Positions 19,114-28,281 of a stretch of DNA of 64,000 nucleotides are shown here, one piece after another. The stretch covers positions 1 through 64,000 of the forward strand of contig RDXO01000016.1 in the NCBI GenBank assembly GCA_004292675.1, in the 5' to 3' direction. The translations under genes and the position numbers were made by a program. Numbering within the stretch: the stretch's first letter is position 1; every line of letters begins with the position of its first letter. This DNA comes from Alphaproteobacteria bacterium. Its GTDB lineage: Bacteria > Pseudomonadota > Alphaproteobacteria > Rickettsiales > UBA998. Under the pieces are notes generated by a model. The model did not search any database and was not told where the DNA came from. It saw nothing but the letters and a program-made list of their open reading frames with translations.

Positions 19114-19123
19114 CAATGTTTAC
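19109..19123. promoter_or_regulatory. 15-bp palindromic operator candidate
   Basis: GTAAACAATGTTTAC is a perfect palindrome of 7-base arms around one central base. It overlaps the -35 element of the promoter at 19085-19113, the right place for a dimeric repressor, or an activator contacting polymerase. The binding protein is unknown. Confidence 0.55.
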
Positions 19124-19143
19124 ACGAATCATGGGATGACCTA

Positions 19144-21822
19144 TTATCGATTAAACCTTCGCTGTGTCATAAAAGATTCCAATGCTCGCGTGTCCGCACT
19201 CAAGAGCGGATCATCCATAGACTTTTTGAAATAGAGCGTAATTTCTGGAAAATCACTAATCGCCATACTTGGCAATTTGAAGGTGAGCGCGTAATTCATC
19301 GCCCATTTTTTGATGTTTGCAGCCCCAACCATCGTGCCTATCGCATGTTTTGAGCGGAATTTCAAACCGTTTGTGTGCATCCGCGTGGAATCAATATTAA
19401 ATGCACCTTCCACTGTTTGAAAGGTAGTTTGCCCCTTAATCAAAGCAATGCGTACCGTATTGGCAATTTCACTATTACTGCGCACGCTTGGTAAAGATTG
19501 TACCAGACTTGCCACATCAAAACCGCGAATGACAATATCCCTACCAAATAATACCATGTTTGCAGAAAGATTATCAATCAAATTATTCAGCGTAATGCCA
19601 CCTGTATCAAAACGTAGATTGATATTCATCCGCCCGCGAATCGATGATAGATTTAAGGTCGATTCCAACATACGATGCACTAAAACATTTTTTAGCCTCA
19701 AATCTCCTTTGATCCCTGCAATGGAAGATACGTCGATTGTACCTTTATAATTCATCGAACCTTCCCATACATCTGCATACCACTCACTTACATCCCACAC
19801 GCCTTCATCGGTTTTAGCCTGAATACGCACATTTTTCATGACCACGGAATCATGAAATAATTCCCCAAACTCTAGATCAAACACGCCTGAATAACCTTTT
19901 AAGAAATCCATCACTAGGGGCTTATCTCCCCATATACTAACATTATTATCACGCTTCACAGGATAGGTACGAAAGCTACGTCCAACCAATGAGTTGACAT
20001 TGAAATGTGATAGATACACATGGGCGTTAATATTAGGGATTGCTTCGGATTGATCAATGCCAACATCACCTGAAAATTTAATTTCGCCAACATTCAAATC
20101 CACCGAATTAAATTGCATTTTATCCGGGGCAATAGTGAGTAAAAACCGTGAAGGCTTGCCCTCTAAATCATACAAGGTAAAGCGATCAAATACCAAAGTG
20201 CATTTATAGCTATTACGCATAGAATCAAGCCAAGGCAAGGTGATTTTTGGAGTATCAAAATTATCCTCCAACAGCGCACCGCTTGCCGCCGGGTTGATAT
20301 AACGCGCTAAAGAATCCAGCTTACTGCCCGATATTTTCAAATTAGCCACATAATTGGTCTCACCTTCGGGATAATAATCAACCGCACCTTCGACAAAAAA
20401 ATCACCCGCTTGAAAGCGCAATTCTGAAATGGCACTTGTCTGAGGAGAGATATAGAGTGTTGATTTAGCGCGGAAGTTACCTTCATGATTTGCCATCAAC
20501 TTATGTTCATCAAGGTTTAGCCCACTCATAAAGGCTTGGATATTTTTTCCTAATAATTCCAATGTTGCATCCAAATTGACATTTTTATTAATATCCATCT
20601 TGAGGATACCAAAGAGCAATAATTGCGTATCACCCGCCATATGCGCAACCGCCTGATTGATGGTCAATTCACCATCCCGTAGCATGGCAGATAAGTCAAT
20701 ATTGCGTGATTCCACCCCAAGCCATGCTAATTTCTTGATGCGCACATCAACCGTTCCTCGACTTTTGGCAGGAAGCATATAGGCTATCAAATGATTAAAT
20801 TGCTCCTTCGTGTAGGAAGCTCCAAAATCATCATCAATCGTCACTTCCGCTAATTCAAGATTGATCTTAAACAAGGCACTATCCCGATTGACAAGAGACA
20901 GACCTATAGATAGCGGGTGTTCATTCATCGTCATATCACGTGATGCTACAACCAATTTCGCCCCTTGCATTTTTATCGCAAGCCCACCTTTAATGGCATT
21001 ATCCTCTCCCCATATATCATGCAACCGATCATTATGCGCTTGTATATCAACAAGATAAGCCCATGAAGCAAGATTTTTTATATGTGATTCTATCATGCCA
21101 TCCAAATGCAGCGCATTCTTGATATATCCCCACTTGCCTTCATAACGGACGGTATCTTCACCTGAGGTAAGCTGCACCTGAAGAGCATCCATGGCATCAC
21201 GCACAGATCGCCCCGATGCATGAAAATGCATTTTATGCTCGGAAATGATCATATCGAAATCCGAAGTAAATTCTCCTTCCTTATCCGCATGGAAGCTCCC
21301 ACTTACCCCCTGCAATTCATAAAGATTTTGCGCACCAAAGGGAAGAAATGATAGCTTGCTCGCTTGAATATGAACATCCGAGGGAATATAGGGATTGGAT
21401 AATATTTTTCCAACATGTCGTGATAATTCAAGGGTATAGACATCAGGATTTAACTCTTGGATTTCCAAAGAAAGCCCATCAATCTGCATAGATTCAGCGT
21501 GAAAATCACCCGTAAATGCATCAAAAATCCCAAAATCGATTGCAACCATCTGAATGGTCATCAATTTATCTGATAAAGCCTTGGGATGATTTTTAATAAT
21601 CACCCCAGAAAAAGTCATGCGTGGTTTCAGAGGAAACGATGCCTCAGCAGAACGTATGCTCACATCATAACCTAATTGCTCACTTAAATCATGCTGCACA
21701 CGCACGCGCATCTTTTCAGCATCCATCATCATTGGCACAAAGAGCGTGGATAATGCGATCATCACCAGCAAAATAATGCATATAATCAATACAATTTTAA
21801 CTTTTTTTGAAATTGCAATCAT
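19144..21822 (-). CDS. AsmA-family envelope protein
   Basis: 892 residues with one N-terminal membrane segment (about 8-29) followed by a long periplasmic beta-rich protein. The N-terminal region has the AsmA pattern (LSEQLGYDVSIRSAEASFPL, then the F-S-G-V-I-I strand), and the C-terminus (about 640-870) has the AsmA-like C-terminal repeat region with a RGRMNINLRF segment. AsmA/YhdP relatives form bridge-like proteins that move phospholipid between inner and outer membrane. ATG 21822 has AGGTGG upstream; a GTG three codons earlier is possible. It lies downstream of rnj on the same strand, separated by large palindromes, so it may have its own promoter. Confidence 0.88.
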   Translation of the reverse strand: MIAISKKVKIVLIICIILLVMIALSTLFVPMMMDAEKMRVRVQHDLSEQLGYDVSIRSAEASFPLKPRMTFSGVIIKNHPKALSDKLMTIQMVAIDFGIFDAFTGDFHAESMQIDGLSLEIQELNPDVYTLELSRHVGKILSNPYIPSDVHIQASKLSFLPFGAQNLYELQGVSGSFHADKEGEFTSDFDMIISEHKMHFHASGRSVRDAMDALQVQLTSGEDTVRYEGKWGYIKNALHLDGMIESHIKNLASWAYLVDIQAHNDRLHDIWGEDNAIKGGLAIKMQGAKLVVASRDMTMNEHPLSIGLSLVNRDSALFKINLELAEVTIDDDFGASYTKEQFNHLIAYMLPAKSRGTVDVRIKKLAWLGVESRNIDLSAMLRDGELTINQAVAHMAGDTQLLLFGILKMDINKNVNLDATLELLGKNIQAFMSGLNLDEHKLMANHEGNFRAKSTLYISPQTSAISELRFQAGDFFVEGAVDYYPEGETNYVANLKISGSKLDSLARYINPAASGALLEDNFDTPKITLPWLDSMRNSYKCTLVFDRFTLYDLEGKPSRFLLTIAPDKMQFNSVDLNVGEIKFSGDVGIDQSEAIPNINAHVYLSHFNVNSLVGRSFRTYPVKRDNNVSIWGDKPLVMDFLKGYSGVFDLEFGELFHDSVVMKNVRIQAKTDEGVWDVSEWYADVWEGSMNYKGTIDVSSIAGIKGDLRLKNVLVHRMLESTLNLSSIRGRMNINLRFDTGGITLNNLIDNLSANMVLFGRDIVIRGFDVASLVQSLPSVRSNSEIANTVRIALIKGQTTFQTVEGAFNIDSTRMHTNGLKFRSKHAIGTMVGAANIKKWAMNYALTFKLPSMAISDFPEITLYFKKSMDDPLLSADTRALESFMTQRRFNR

Positions 21823-21845
21823 CACGCCCACCTATGAATGAGGAT

Positions 21846-21949
21846 CTATAGCACTATGATTTATAGTGCTATAGTGCTTCCATCATATAATTACCGATTG
21901 ATCGGCAATTATATGATGGTAAAAGCACTATAAATCATAATGTTATAGT
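21846..21949. repeat. ~100-bp palindrome between rnj and the AsmA gene
   Basis: The left arm (21846-21898) and right arm (21901-21949) are close reverse complements; the shared core CATCATATAATT...CCGAT pairs almost perfectly around a centre near 21900. The left arm carries an extra 8 bases (a duplicated ATAGTGCT). It would form a very stable cruciform or RNA hairpin. It may serve as terminator for the nuo-birA-coaX-rnj transcript, though no T-run marks it as a standard one. Confidence 0.8.
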
Positions 21950-21994
21950 CGTTCTTTGACATAAAAATAAGCATTTTTTTGTCAAACGACTATA
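21944..21994. repeat. TATAGTC palindrome, copy 1
   Basis: TATAGTCGTT (21944-21953) is mirrored by AACGACTATA (21985-21994), with a further TTTGACA/TGTCAAA pair inside. A related but diverged copy is at 49276-49306 and a half site near 19068-19080. It abuts the larger palindrome at 21846-21949. Confidence 0.7.
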
Positions 21995-22047
21995 TAGTTT
22001 ATAAGTTCAACGCATTCTTGTCACGAAGCAACAAAAAATGAGCATCA

Positions 22048-23712
22048 CTATAATTGATGCACATGTATATCTATTACTGGTTTTTTCCCTAATTCATCGT
22101 TAATACGCTTCGATACTGATGCACGTACTCTATCTTTAATCACCTGAAGTTTCATCCGCGAACCTGAACGTTCAAAAATTTTCAGTATGTCTTGCTCAAT
22201 GGCATGACGCAATGTTTCGTCTTCAAACGGATCAAGGCATCCTGGCGCGCTAATTTCAGGCGCGGAAATAAGTTGTAAATCTTTGTCCAAAACCAACGAA
22301 ACCGTAATATGACCACTTTCACGCAATCGACGGCGCATTTTAATGATGGGGCTATTAAGTGGAATAAGCGTCGTGCCATCCAAGCCATAATATCCCGATT
22401 CAACGCGATCCACAATACGCGCACCGTTACGCTCCAAAAGAATAACTGCACCATTATACGGCTCAACCGTTTCCTGCACACCTAATTGTGATGCAAAAAG
22501 CGCATGTTCACGAATATGCAATGATTCCCCATGTACTGGCACGGCAATAGCAGGACGAACCAAATCATACATGCGTTTCAACTCATCACGCGCTGGATGC
22601 CCCGAAACATGGATAAAATCATCCTTATCAGTCACAACCGTAACGCCTTGATTAATCAACTGATTATGCAACCAACGCACTTTAGTTTCATTCCCCGGAA
22701 TCACACGTGAAGAAAAGAACACCGTATCTTCAGAAGCAATACGCAAAGATGGATGCGTTTGCGTCACAATCTTGGTAAGTGCCGCTTTAGGCTCACCTTG
22801 ACAACCCGTACACAACACCAATACTTCCGAACGTGATAATTTATTGGCTTCTTTTTCGCTAATCAGATCGGGGGCATCAAGTAAATAGCCACTCTCTTGC
22901 GCTGATTCCACCATGCGCCACAAAGAACGCCCTGCCAAAACTACACTGCGCCCACAGGCTTTTGCAGCATACAGCACCGATTCAACACGGGCAATATTGG
23001 AAGCAAAGGTAGCAACAAAGACGCGCCCTTTATGTTTAGCAATCTGCTCCGTGAGAGTTGCACGCACGCGCGCTTCTGACCCTGATTCACCCTTCACAAA
23101 CACATTGGTTGAATCACATACCATTGCCAATACGCCCTCATCACCATAGCGTTTGAGGGTGGCTTCATCAGACACAGGACCAACCAACGGTTCTTCATCC
23201 AATTTCCAATCGCCCGTATGCATCACCACACCTTGCGGCGTTTTAATAGCAACTGCCTGCATTTCGGGGATAGAGTGCGTCAAAGGAATTAAATCTAGGG
23301 TAAATGGACCAACCTTAAACTCACTGCCAATTTCCACTTCATGCAACGGAAATTTTGCAGGCAGAGGACCATTCGATTGTAATTTACGCTTCAAAACAGA
23401 TGCAGTAAATTTCGTCGCATAAATTGGGCATTGCAACTCATCCCATAAATAGGGTACTGCACCTAAGTGATCCTCATGCGCATGAGTCAACACCAGCCCA
23501 ACCAAATCTTTTTTGCGCTCCACAATGAACTCAATATCAGGCACCATAATCTCGACCCCCGGATAATGATCATCAACAAAACCAATACCCAAATCAATCA
23601 TCAACCATTTGCCATTCAAATAATAAAGATTGAGGTTCATCCCAATTTCATTTGATCCCCCAAGTGGAACAAATAATAACTTATTTTTATATTCTGAAAA
23701 ATCAACTGCCAT
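22048..23712 (-). CDS. rnj: Ribonuclease J
   Basis: 554 residues. The metallo-beta-lactamase core begins GGSNEIG and carries the zinc motif THAHEDH (H77, H79, D81, H82), followed by a beta-CASP domain with SGHPARDELKRMYDLVRP and the VPVHGE segment, and a C-terminal RNase J domain. The enzyme combines 5'-3' exonuclease and endonuclease activity in RNA decay and rRNA processing. The ATG overlaps the 3' end of coaX by 11 bases. RNase J at the end of a nuo-birA-coaX string is a conserved alphaproteobacterial arrangement. Confidence 0.96.
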   Translation of the reverse strand: MAVDFSEYKNKLLFVPLGGSNEIGMNLNLYYLNGKWLMIDLGIGFVDDHYPGVEIMVPDIEFIVERKKDLVGLVLTHAHEDHLGAVPYLWDELQCPIYATKFTASVLKRKLQSNGPLPAKFPLHEVEIGSEFKVGPFTLDLIPLTHSIPEMQAVAIKTPQGVVMHTGDWKLDEEPLVGPVSDEATLKRYGDEGVLAMVCDSTNVFVKGESGSEARVRATLTEQIAKHKGRVFVATFASNIARVESVLYAAKACGRSVVLAGRSLWRMVESAQESGYLLDAPDLISEKEANKLSRSEVLVLCTGCQGEPKAALTKIVTQTHPSLRIASEDTVFFSSRVIPGNETKVRWLHNQLINQGVTVVTDKDDFIHVSGHPARDELKRMYDLVRPAIAVPVHGESLHIREHALFASQLGVQETVEPYNGAVILLERNGARIVDRVESGYYGLDGTTLIPLNSPIIKMRRRLRESGHITVSLVLDKDLQLISAPEISAPGCLDPFEDETLRHAIEQDILKIFERSGSRMKLQVIKDRVRASVSKRINDELGKKPVIDIHVHQL

Positions 23713-24517
23713 ACGCCTCTTCGTTTTTATTGTAGTTTATTATGTTAAAATTATTATTAGTATAATAAATGGATGCCAATCCATAAATGGTTAAATCACT
23801 GACAATATCGTCAATTTGAGGGATAGAACGCACATAGAGGGGTGCTAAACCACCTGTCGCAATCACTTTTTCAATGTCGCCATATTCTTTTTTAATACGA
23901 TTCAGCAATCCCTCGATCATGCCAACATAACCATAATAAATGCCCGATTCCATCGCGGCCACAGTATTTCTACCGATCACATGGCTAGGACAACGCACAC
24001 CGATCGAGGGTAGTTTTGCTGCTGCTTTTTGAAGTGCATCAAGAGATAAGTTCACACCTGGCGCGATAACACCACCAATATAGACACCCTCTTTGGTGAC
24101 AACATCAAACGTAGTCGCTGTACCAAAATCAATAATCACCATGCCACATTGATAACGTTTCCATCCTTCATAAGCATTGACAAGACGATCCGCACCCACT
24201 TCTTCAGGATGATCGACATCCACAGATAAGTCAGGAACATCTAAGGCGGAATCAACAAGCATCGGCTCTACATGAAAATATTTCTTACAACAACTCACCA
24301 GCTCAAATTGTACACGCGGCACAACCGTAGCTAAAATAACATCTGTAATTTCTGAATAGGTGCGATCATTGAGTGCCAACATTTGGCGCAACCATAAACC
24401 ATATTCATCCGAAGTGCGAGACGCATTGGTAGCCATACGCCACTGACTGACAAGATGTTCACCATCAAATAACGCAAATACGCTGTTCGTATTCCCTACA
24501 TCTATCGCTAATAACAT
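23702..24517 (-). CDS. coaX: Type III pantothenate kinase
   Basis: 271 residues of the ASKHA fold. The phosphate-binding D-V-G-N-T-N motif is at 6-11, followed by the G-A-D-R-L-V-N segment and the D-F-G-T-A-T-T-F-D motif, all typical of CoaX. It phosphorylates pantothenate, the first step to coenzyme A, and is insensitive to CoA feedback in known members. ATG 24517 begins 3 bases after the birA stop codon; a GTG directly before it is the alternative. coaD, a later step of the same pathway, is also in this window at 59508. Confidence 0.95.
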   Translation of the reverse strand: MLLAIDVGNTNSVFALFDGEHLVSQWRMATNASRTSDEYGLWLRQMLALNDRTYSEITDVILATVVPRVQFELVSCCKKYFHVEPMLVDSALDVPDLSVDVDHPEEVGADRLVNAYEGWKRYQCGMVIIDFGTATTFDVVTKEGVYIGGVIAPGVNLSLDALQKAAAKLPSIGVRCPSHVIGRNTVAAMESGIYYGYVGMIEGLLNRIKKEYGDIEKVIATGGLAPLYVRSIPQIDDIVSDLTIYGLASIYYTNNNFNIINYNKNEEAYGS

Positions 24518-24520
24518 CAC

Positions 24521-25300
24521 TCATTCTCTCACAGAGGGCATCACAACCCGCACATCCGCAGCATAAACCGATCGTGTGCCGCCACCTTCTGTTTCCACGA
24601 TTAATGCTCCATCATCCCCTATAGCACACATTGTTGCCTGAGTCACGTTATTTTCTGCTTCCTCCAACACTATCTCTTTACCCATATGCGCTGCCACGCT
24701 ACACCATTGATCACGAATATAAGCAAAACCTTTGTCTAACCACTCATCATAAAGCGCATCAAATGCATCCAAAAAACGTGCCAATACAATTTTTGCACTG
24801 ATAATTTCCACACCATGGGCATGAATATTCGTTGCAGGATAGGACGCATCCTCAGGATGATGCATGATATTCACCCCTACGCCAATAATCACCCATGATG
24901 CATCTTGATGACGCGATAAAACCGTTTCTAGCAAAATTCCCGCTACTTTCTTACCATGCACCAGCACATCATTGGGCCATTTAAGCGTTACAGCCGCAGG
25001 ATCATTTAATACATACGCCAATGCTTGATATAAGGCGAGGGATGCAACAAAGGAAAGTTGCGGTAAGCGTTCCACCGATGCACAAGGTTGCAACAACAAA
25101 GAGAAAAATAAATTCCCCTCCTCAGAGACCCATTGCCTACCATCACGCCCTTTGCCATGCGTCTGAGTTTTTGCCCACAATACAGCACCATGCTGCCCAC
25201 CTGCTTTTGCTAGGCGTTTCGCTTCTTCATTCGTGCTATCCAACTCATCGAAGGTTAGCAAATGATAGCTATCAATAAAGTGCAATGTCGAACCAACCAT
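24521..25300 (-). CDS. birA: Biotin--[acetyl-CoA-carboxylase] ligase
   Basis: 259 residues consisting of the catalytic and C-terminal domains only; the DNA-binding N-terminus of E. coli BirA is absent, so it should not repress biotin genes. The biotinyl-AMP loop GKGRDGRQW is at 49-57 and KWPNDV at 107-112. It activates biotin with ATP and attaches it to carboxylase carrier proteins. The ATG shares one base with the stop of nuoN (TGATG), so it is translationally coupled to complex I genes. Confidence 0.95.
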   Translation of the reverse strand: MVGSTLHFIDSYHLLTFDELDSTNEEAKRLAKAGGQHGAVLWAKTQTHGKGRDGRQWVSEEGNLFFSLLLQPCASVERLPQLSFVASLALYQALAYVLNDPAAVTLKWPNDVLVHGKKVAGILLETVLSRHQDASWVIIGVGVNIMHHPEDASYPATNIHAHGVEIISAKIVLARFLDAFDALYDEWLDKGFAYIRDQWCSVAAHMGKEIVLEEAENNVTQATMCAIGDDGALIVETEGGGTRSVYAADVRVVMPSVRE

Positions 25301-26754
25301 CAGGGAAACAACACTCCCGCCGCCAACAAGGCCGGCTTAAAGATAAGCGAAAAATCAAACACGACAAAATTAGACAATACACATGCCAAGATGATATAAC
25401 CCAAATAAGGATGGCGCGGCAACACATCTAAGGGGGTTGATGATTCATCAAAATACATGATTTTGACGATACGTATGTAATATACGCACGACACAACACT
25501 CGACAACACCCCAACCACAGCAAGCCAAATAAGGCTTTCCACCTGCACCACACTTTTGAATACAAAGAATTTACCAAAAAATCCTAGGAATGGTGGAATG
25601 CCCGCCATCGAAAACATAAACACCGCAAGAGCTAAGGCTATGCGCGGTGACGCAGTCGAAAGCCCTGCTAATTGATGAATATGCGTCACAGGAGTTCCGG
25701 AACTACGCAACATTAAGATACATGCAAACACGCCCAAACTAATGGTACAGTAAAAAGCAAGATACACCAACATCGCATAGACCGCCTCATAGGAATGCGC
25801 AGCAATCGCCATTAATATATAGCCGACATGACCAATGGAACTATACGCCAACAACCTTTTAATGTTGGTTTGCACAAGTCCCGCGAGCGCACCCAATACC
25901 ATAGAGGCAACACTTGCACACACGATAATTTGTTGCCAATAGGACGCGATATCGCCACACACTTCTGAAAGAAAACGCACAGCAAAGCACAATACGGCAA
26001 CTTTCGGTGCAGTTGCAAAAAAAGCAACGACTGGGGTAGGCGCGCCTTCATACACATCAGGTGTCCACATATGAAAAGGAACGGCAGATATTTTGAAGAA
26101 AATCCCTACAAGCACAAGAACAATACCCATCACAGCACCGATATTCACGTTTGCCGTGCTGGCTAATGTAGTCGACAAGGTTTCAAATTGAATCGTTCCC
26201 GCAAAACCATAAATCAGCGATACACCGAACAACATCATGCCTGAAGCAAGAGAACCAAGAACAAAATATTTGAGACCTGCTTCGGAAGAAATGCCATTAT
26301 CACGTTCATAGGCCGCCATAACATACATCGCCAAACTTGCCAATTCTAACGCCACATAGAAGGATAATAGATTCTCACTGGCAACCAACAGAACCAATCC
26401 AAGCGTTGCAAACAGCACAAGAACCACATATTCCTTTGCGATTTCAGCGTGATCTTTCAACCAGTCTAGGGATAAAATCGTTGCACCCAATGCAGAAAGT
26501 ACAATGATAATTTTAGCAAATGTCGCAAAACTATCAATACGTACCATGCCATAGAGATTTTGCGCAGGAATATTTAATTTCAGTTGCACCGCATACATTA
26601 AAAATATGGTAAAAAGCGAACTGCACCCCAATAAGGCGATACCACGTTGCGTCATGCTGGATTGAAAAAACGCTCCATACATGAGCAAAAACATAGCCAT
26701 CCCTGCAAGTAAAATCTCAGGGTATAATCCTTGAATAAGTGTATAAGGAATCAT
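25300..26754 (-). CDS. nuoN: NADH-quinone oxidoreductase subunit N
   Basis: 484 residues, about 14 transmembrane segments of the Mrp-antiporter type (proton_antipo_M domain). Landmarks are the conserved Glu in the ELASLAMYVMAA helix, the broken-helix Lys region in KISAVPFHMWTPDVYEGAPTPV, and HVGYILM. It is one of the three antiporter-like proton channels of complex I. The start shares one base with the stop of nuoM (TAATG). Confidence 0.97.
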   Translation of the reverse strand: MIPYTLIQGLYPEILLAGMAMFLLMYGAFFQSSMTQRGIALLGCSSLFTIFLMYAVQLKLNIPAQNLYGMVRIDSFATFAKIIIVLSALGATILSLDWLKDHAEIAKEYVVLVLFATLGLVLLVASENLLSFYVALELASLAMYVMAAYERDNGISSEAGLKYFVLGSLASGMMLFGVSLIYGFAGTIQFETLSTTLASTANVNIGAVMGIVLVLVGIFFKISAVPFHMWTPDVYEGAPTPVVAFFATAPKVAVLCFAVRFLSEVCGDIASYWQQIIVCASVASMVLGALAGLVQTNIKRLLAYSSIGHVGYILMAIAAHSYEAVYAMLVYLAFYCTISLGVFACILMLRSSGTPVTHIHQLAGLSTASPRIALALAVFMFSMAGIPPFLGFFGKFFVFKSVVQVESLIWLAVVGVLSSVVSCVYYIRIVKIMYFDESSTPLDVLPRHPYLGYIILACVLSNFVVFDFSLIFKPALLAAGVLFP

Positions 26755-28280
26755 TATACGCCTCCATTTGTTGCTAGGCTCGTGCTTAATGCGCCTGAAG
26801 CGTTCATATGTTCAATTAATGCCGTAATAGGCGGTGAAATCACATCCAACATAAAGCTCGGATATACGCCGATGAATAAAACACATGCAGCAAGCACCAT
26901 AAACATTAATTGCTCATGCGTATTCACATCTTCCATTTTTTTCAACTCACCTTTCGTCAATGCACCAAATACAACACGACGATAGAGCCACAAGGCATAC
27001 GCTGCCCCTAAAACCATACCCGTTGAGGCAAGCAAGGCAATGAGGGCATTCACCTTAAATATGCCCATAATCACAATAAACTCACCCACAAATCCACTCG
27101 TTCCAGGAAGCCCAATCGATGCCATAGTAAAGAACAAAAAGAACATGGCATAACGTGGCATGACAGCAACCAGCCCACCATAACGCGCAATCTCACGCGT
27201 ATGCAAGCGATCATAGACCACCCCTACGCACAAGAACAACGCTCCTGAAATCAAACCATGCGACACCATCTGCACCATCGCTCCTTCAATGCCTTGTGAA
27301 TTAAAGGCAAATAATCCAATAGTTACTAACCCCATATGGGCAACAGACGAATAAGCAATCAATTTTTTCATATCTTTCTGCACGAGAGCAACAAGCGACG
27401 TATAAATGACGGCCACCACGCTTAAAGCATAAATCATCGGAGCAAAATCAACGGAAGCCTGAGGCAACATCGGCAGTGAGAAACGCAGAAAACCATATCC
27501 ACCAATTTTCAACAGAACACCTGCAAGAATGACAGAACCTGCAGTTGGTGCTTGAACGTGCGCATCAGGAAGCCATGTATGCACTGGCCACATAGGCATT
27601 TTAACCGCAAAGGATGCAAACATTGCAAACCAAAGATAATGCTGGATAGTTCCCGAAAGTTCAGGAGCTTTTTCCGCGAGAACAAGCATATCAGTCGTGC
27701 CGAATTGATAATAGAGATATACCAACGCCACCAAAAATAAAATCGATCCAAGTAACGTATAGAGGAAGAATTTATACGCAGCATAAATACGGTTTGCTCC
27801 GCCCCATACACCAATAATAATGTACATGGGGATCAACACCGCCTCGAAAAAGACATAGAATAATAATGCATCTACGGCACAAAAAGTTCCAATCACAAGC
27901 GATTCAAGCACAAGGAAGGATACCATATAATCACGCGAGCGTGTTTTGATACTATTCCATCCAGCAAGAATACACAAAGGCATAAGGAATGTCGTCAACA
28001 ACAGTAAGCATAATGAGATGCCATCTATGCCAAGATAATAATAGATACCAAGCCCTTCAAACCACTCATGTTTTTCAACAAATTGCATAGATTGTGCGGT
28101 AACATCAAACTCATATGCCACCAACAATGAAATAAGAAAATTGACAATCGTCGTCCATAAAGCAGCATTACGGGCGTTATGATGCGTTGTACGCTCATCG
28201 CCACTAAGAAACATTGCGATAAAAACGGCCCCAATTAAGGGTGTCAAAATTAAAACAGAAAGCAATGAACCTTCAATCAT
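26754..28280 (-). CDS. nuoM: NADH-quinone oxidoreductase subunit M
   Basis: 508 residues, about 14 transmembrane segments. Antiporter-type motifs include FFEAVLIPMYIIIG with the conserved Glu, KMPMWPVHTWLPDAHVQAPT with the channel lysine, and HMGLVTIGLFAFN. It forms the middle proton channel of the membrane arm. It follows nuoL after a single base, so the two genes are effectively joined in one message. Confidence 0.97.
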   Translation of the reverse strand: MIEGSLLSVLILTPLIGAVFIAMFLSGDERTTHHNARNAALWTTIVNFLISLLVAYEFDVTAQSMQFVEKHEWFEGLGIYYYLGIDGISLCLLLLTTFLMPLCILAGWNSIKTRSRDYMVSFLVLESLVIGTFCAVDALLFYVFFEAVLIPMYIIIGVWGGANRIYAAYKFFLYTLLGSILFLVALVYLYYQFGTTDMLVLAEKAPELSGTIQHYLWFAMFASFAVKMPMWPVHTWLPDAHVQAPTAGSVILAGVLLKIGGYGFLRFSLPMLPQASVDFAPMIYALSVVAVIYTSLVALVQKDMKKLIAYSSVAHMGLVTIGLFAFNSQGIEGAMVQMVSHGLISGALFLCVGVVYDRLHTREIARYGGLVAVMPRYAMFFLFFTMASIGLPGTSGFVGEFIVIMGIFKVNALIALLASTGMVLGAAYALWLYRRVVFGALTKGELKKMEDVNTHEQLMFMVLAACVLFIGVYPSFMLDVISPPITALIEHMNASGALSTSLATNGGV

Positions 28281-28281
28281 G

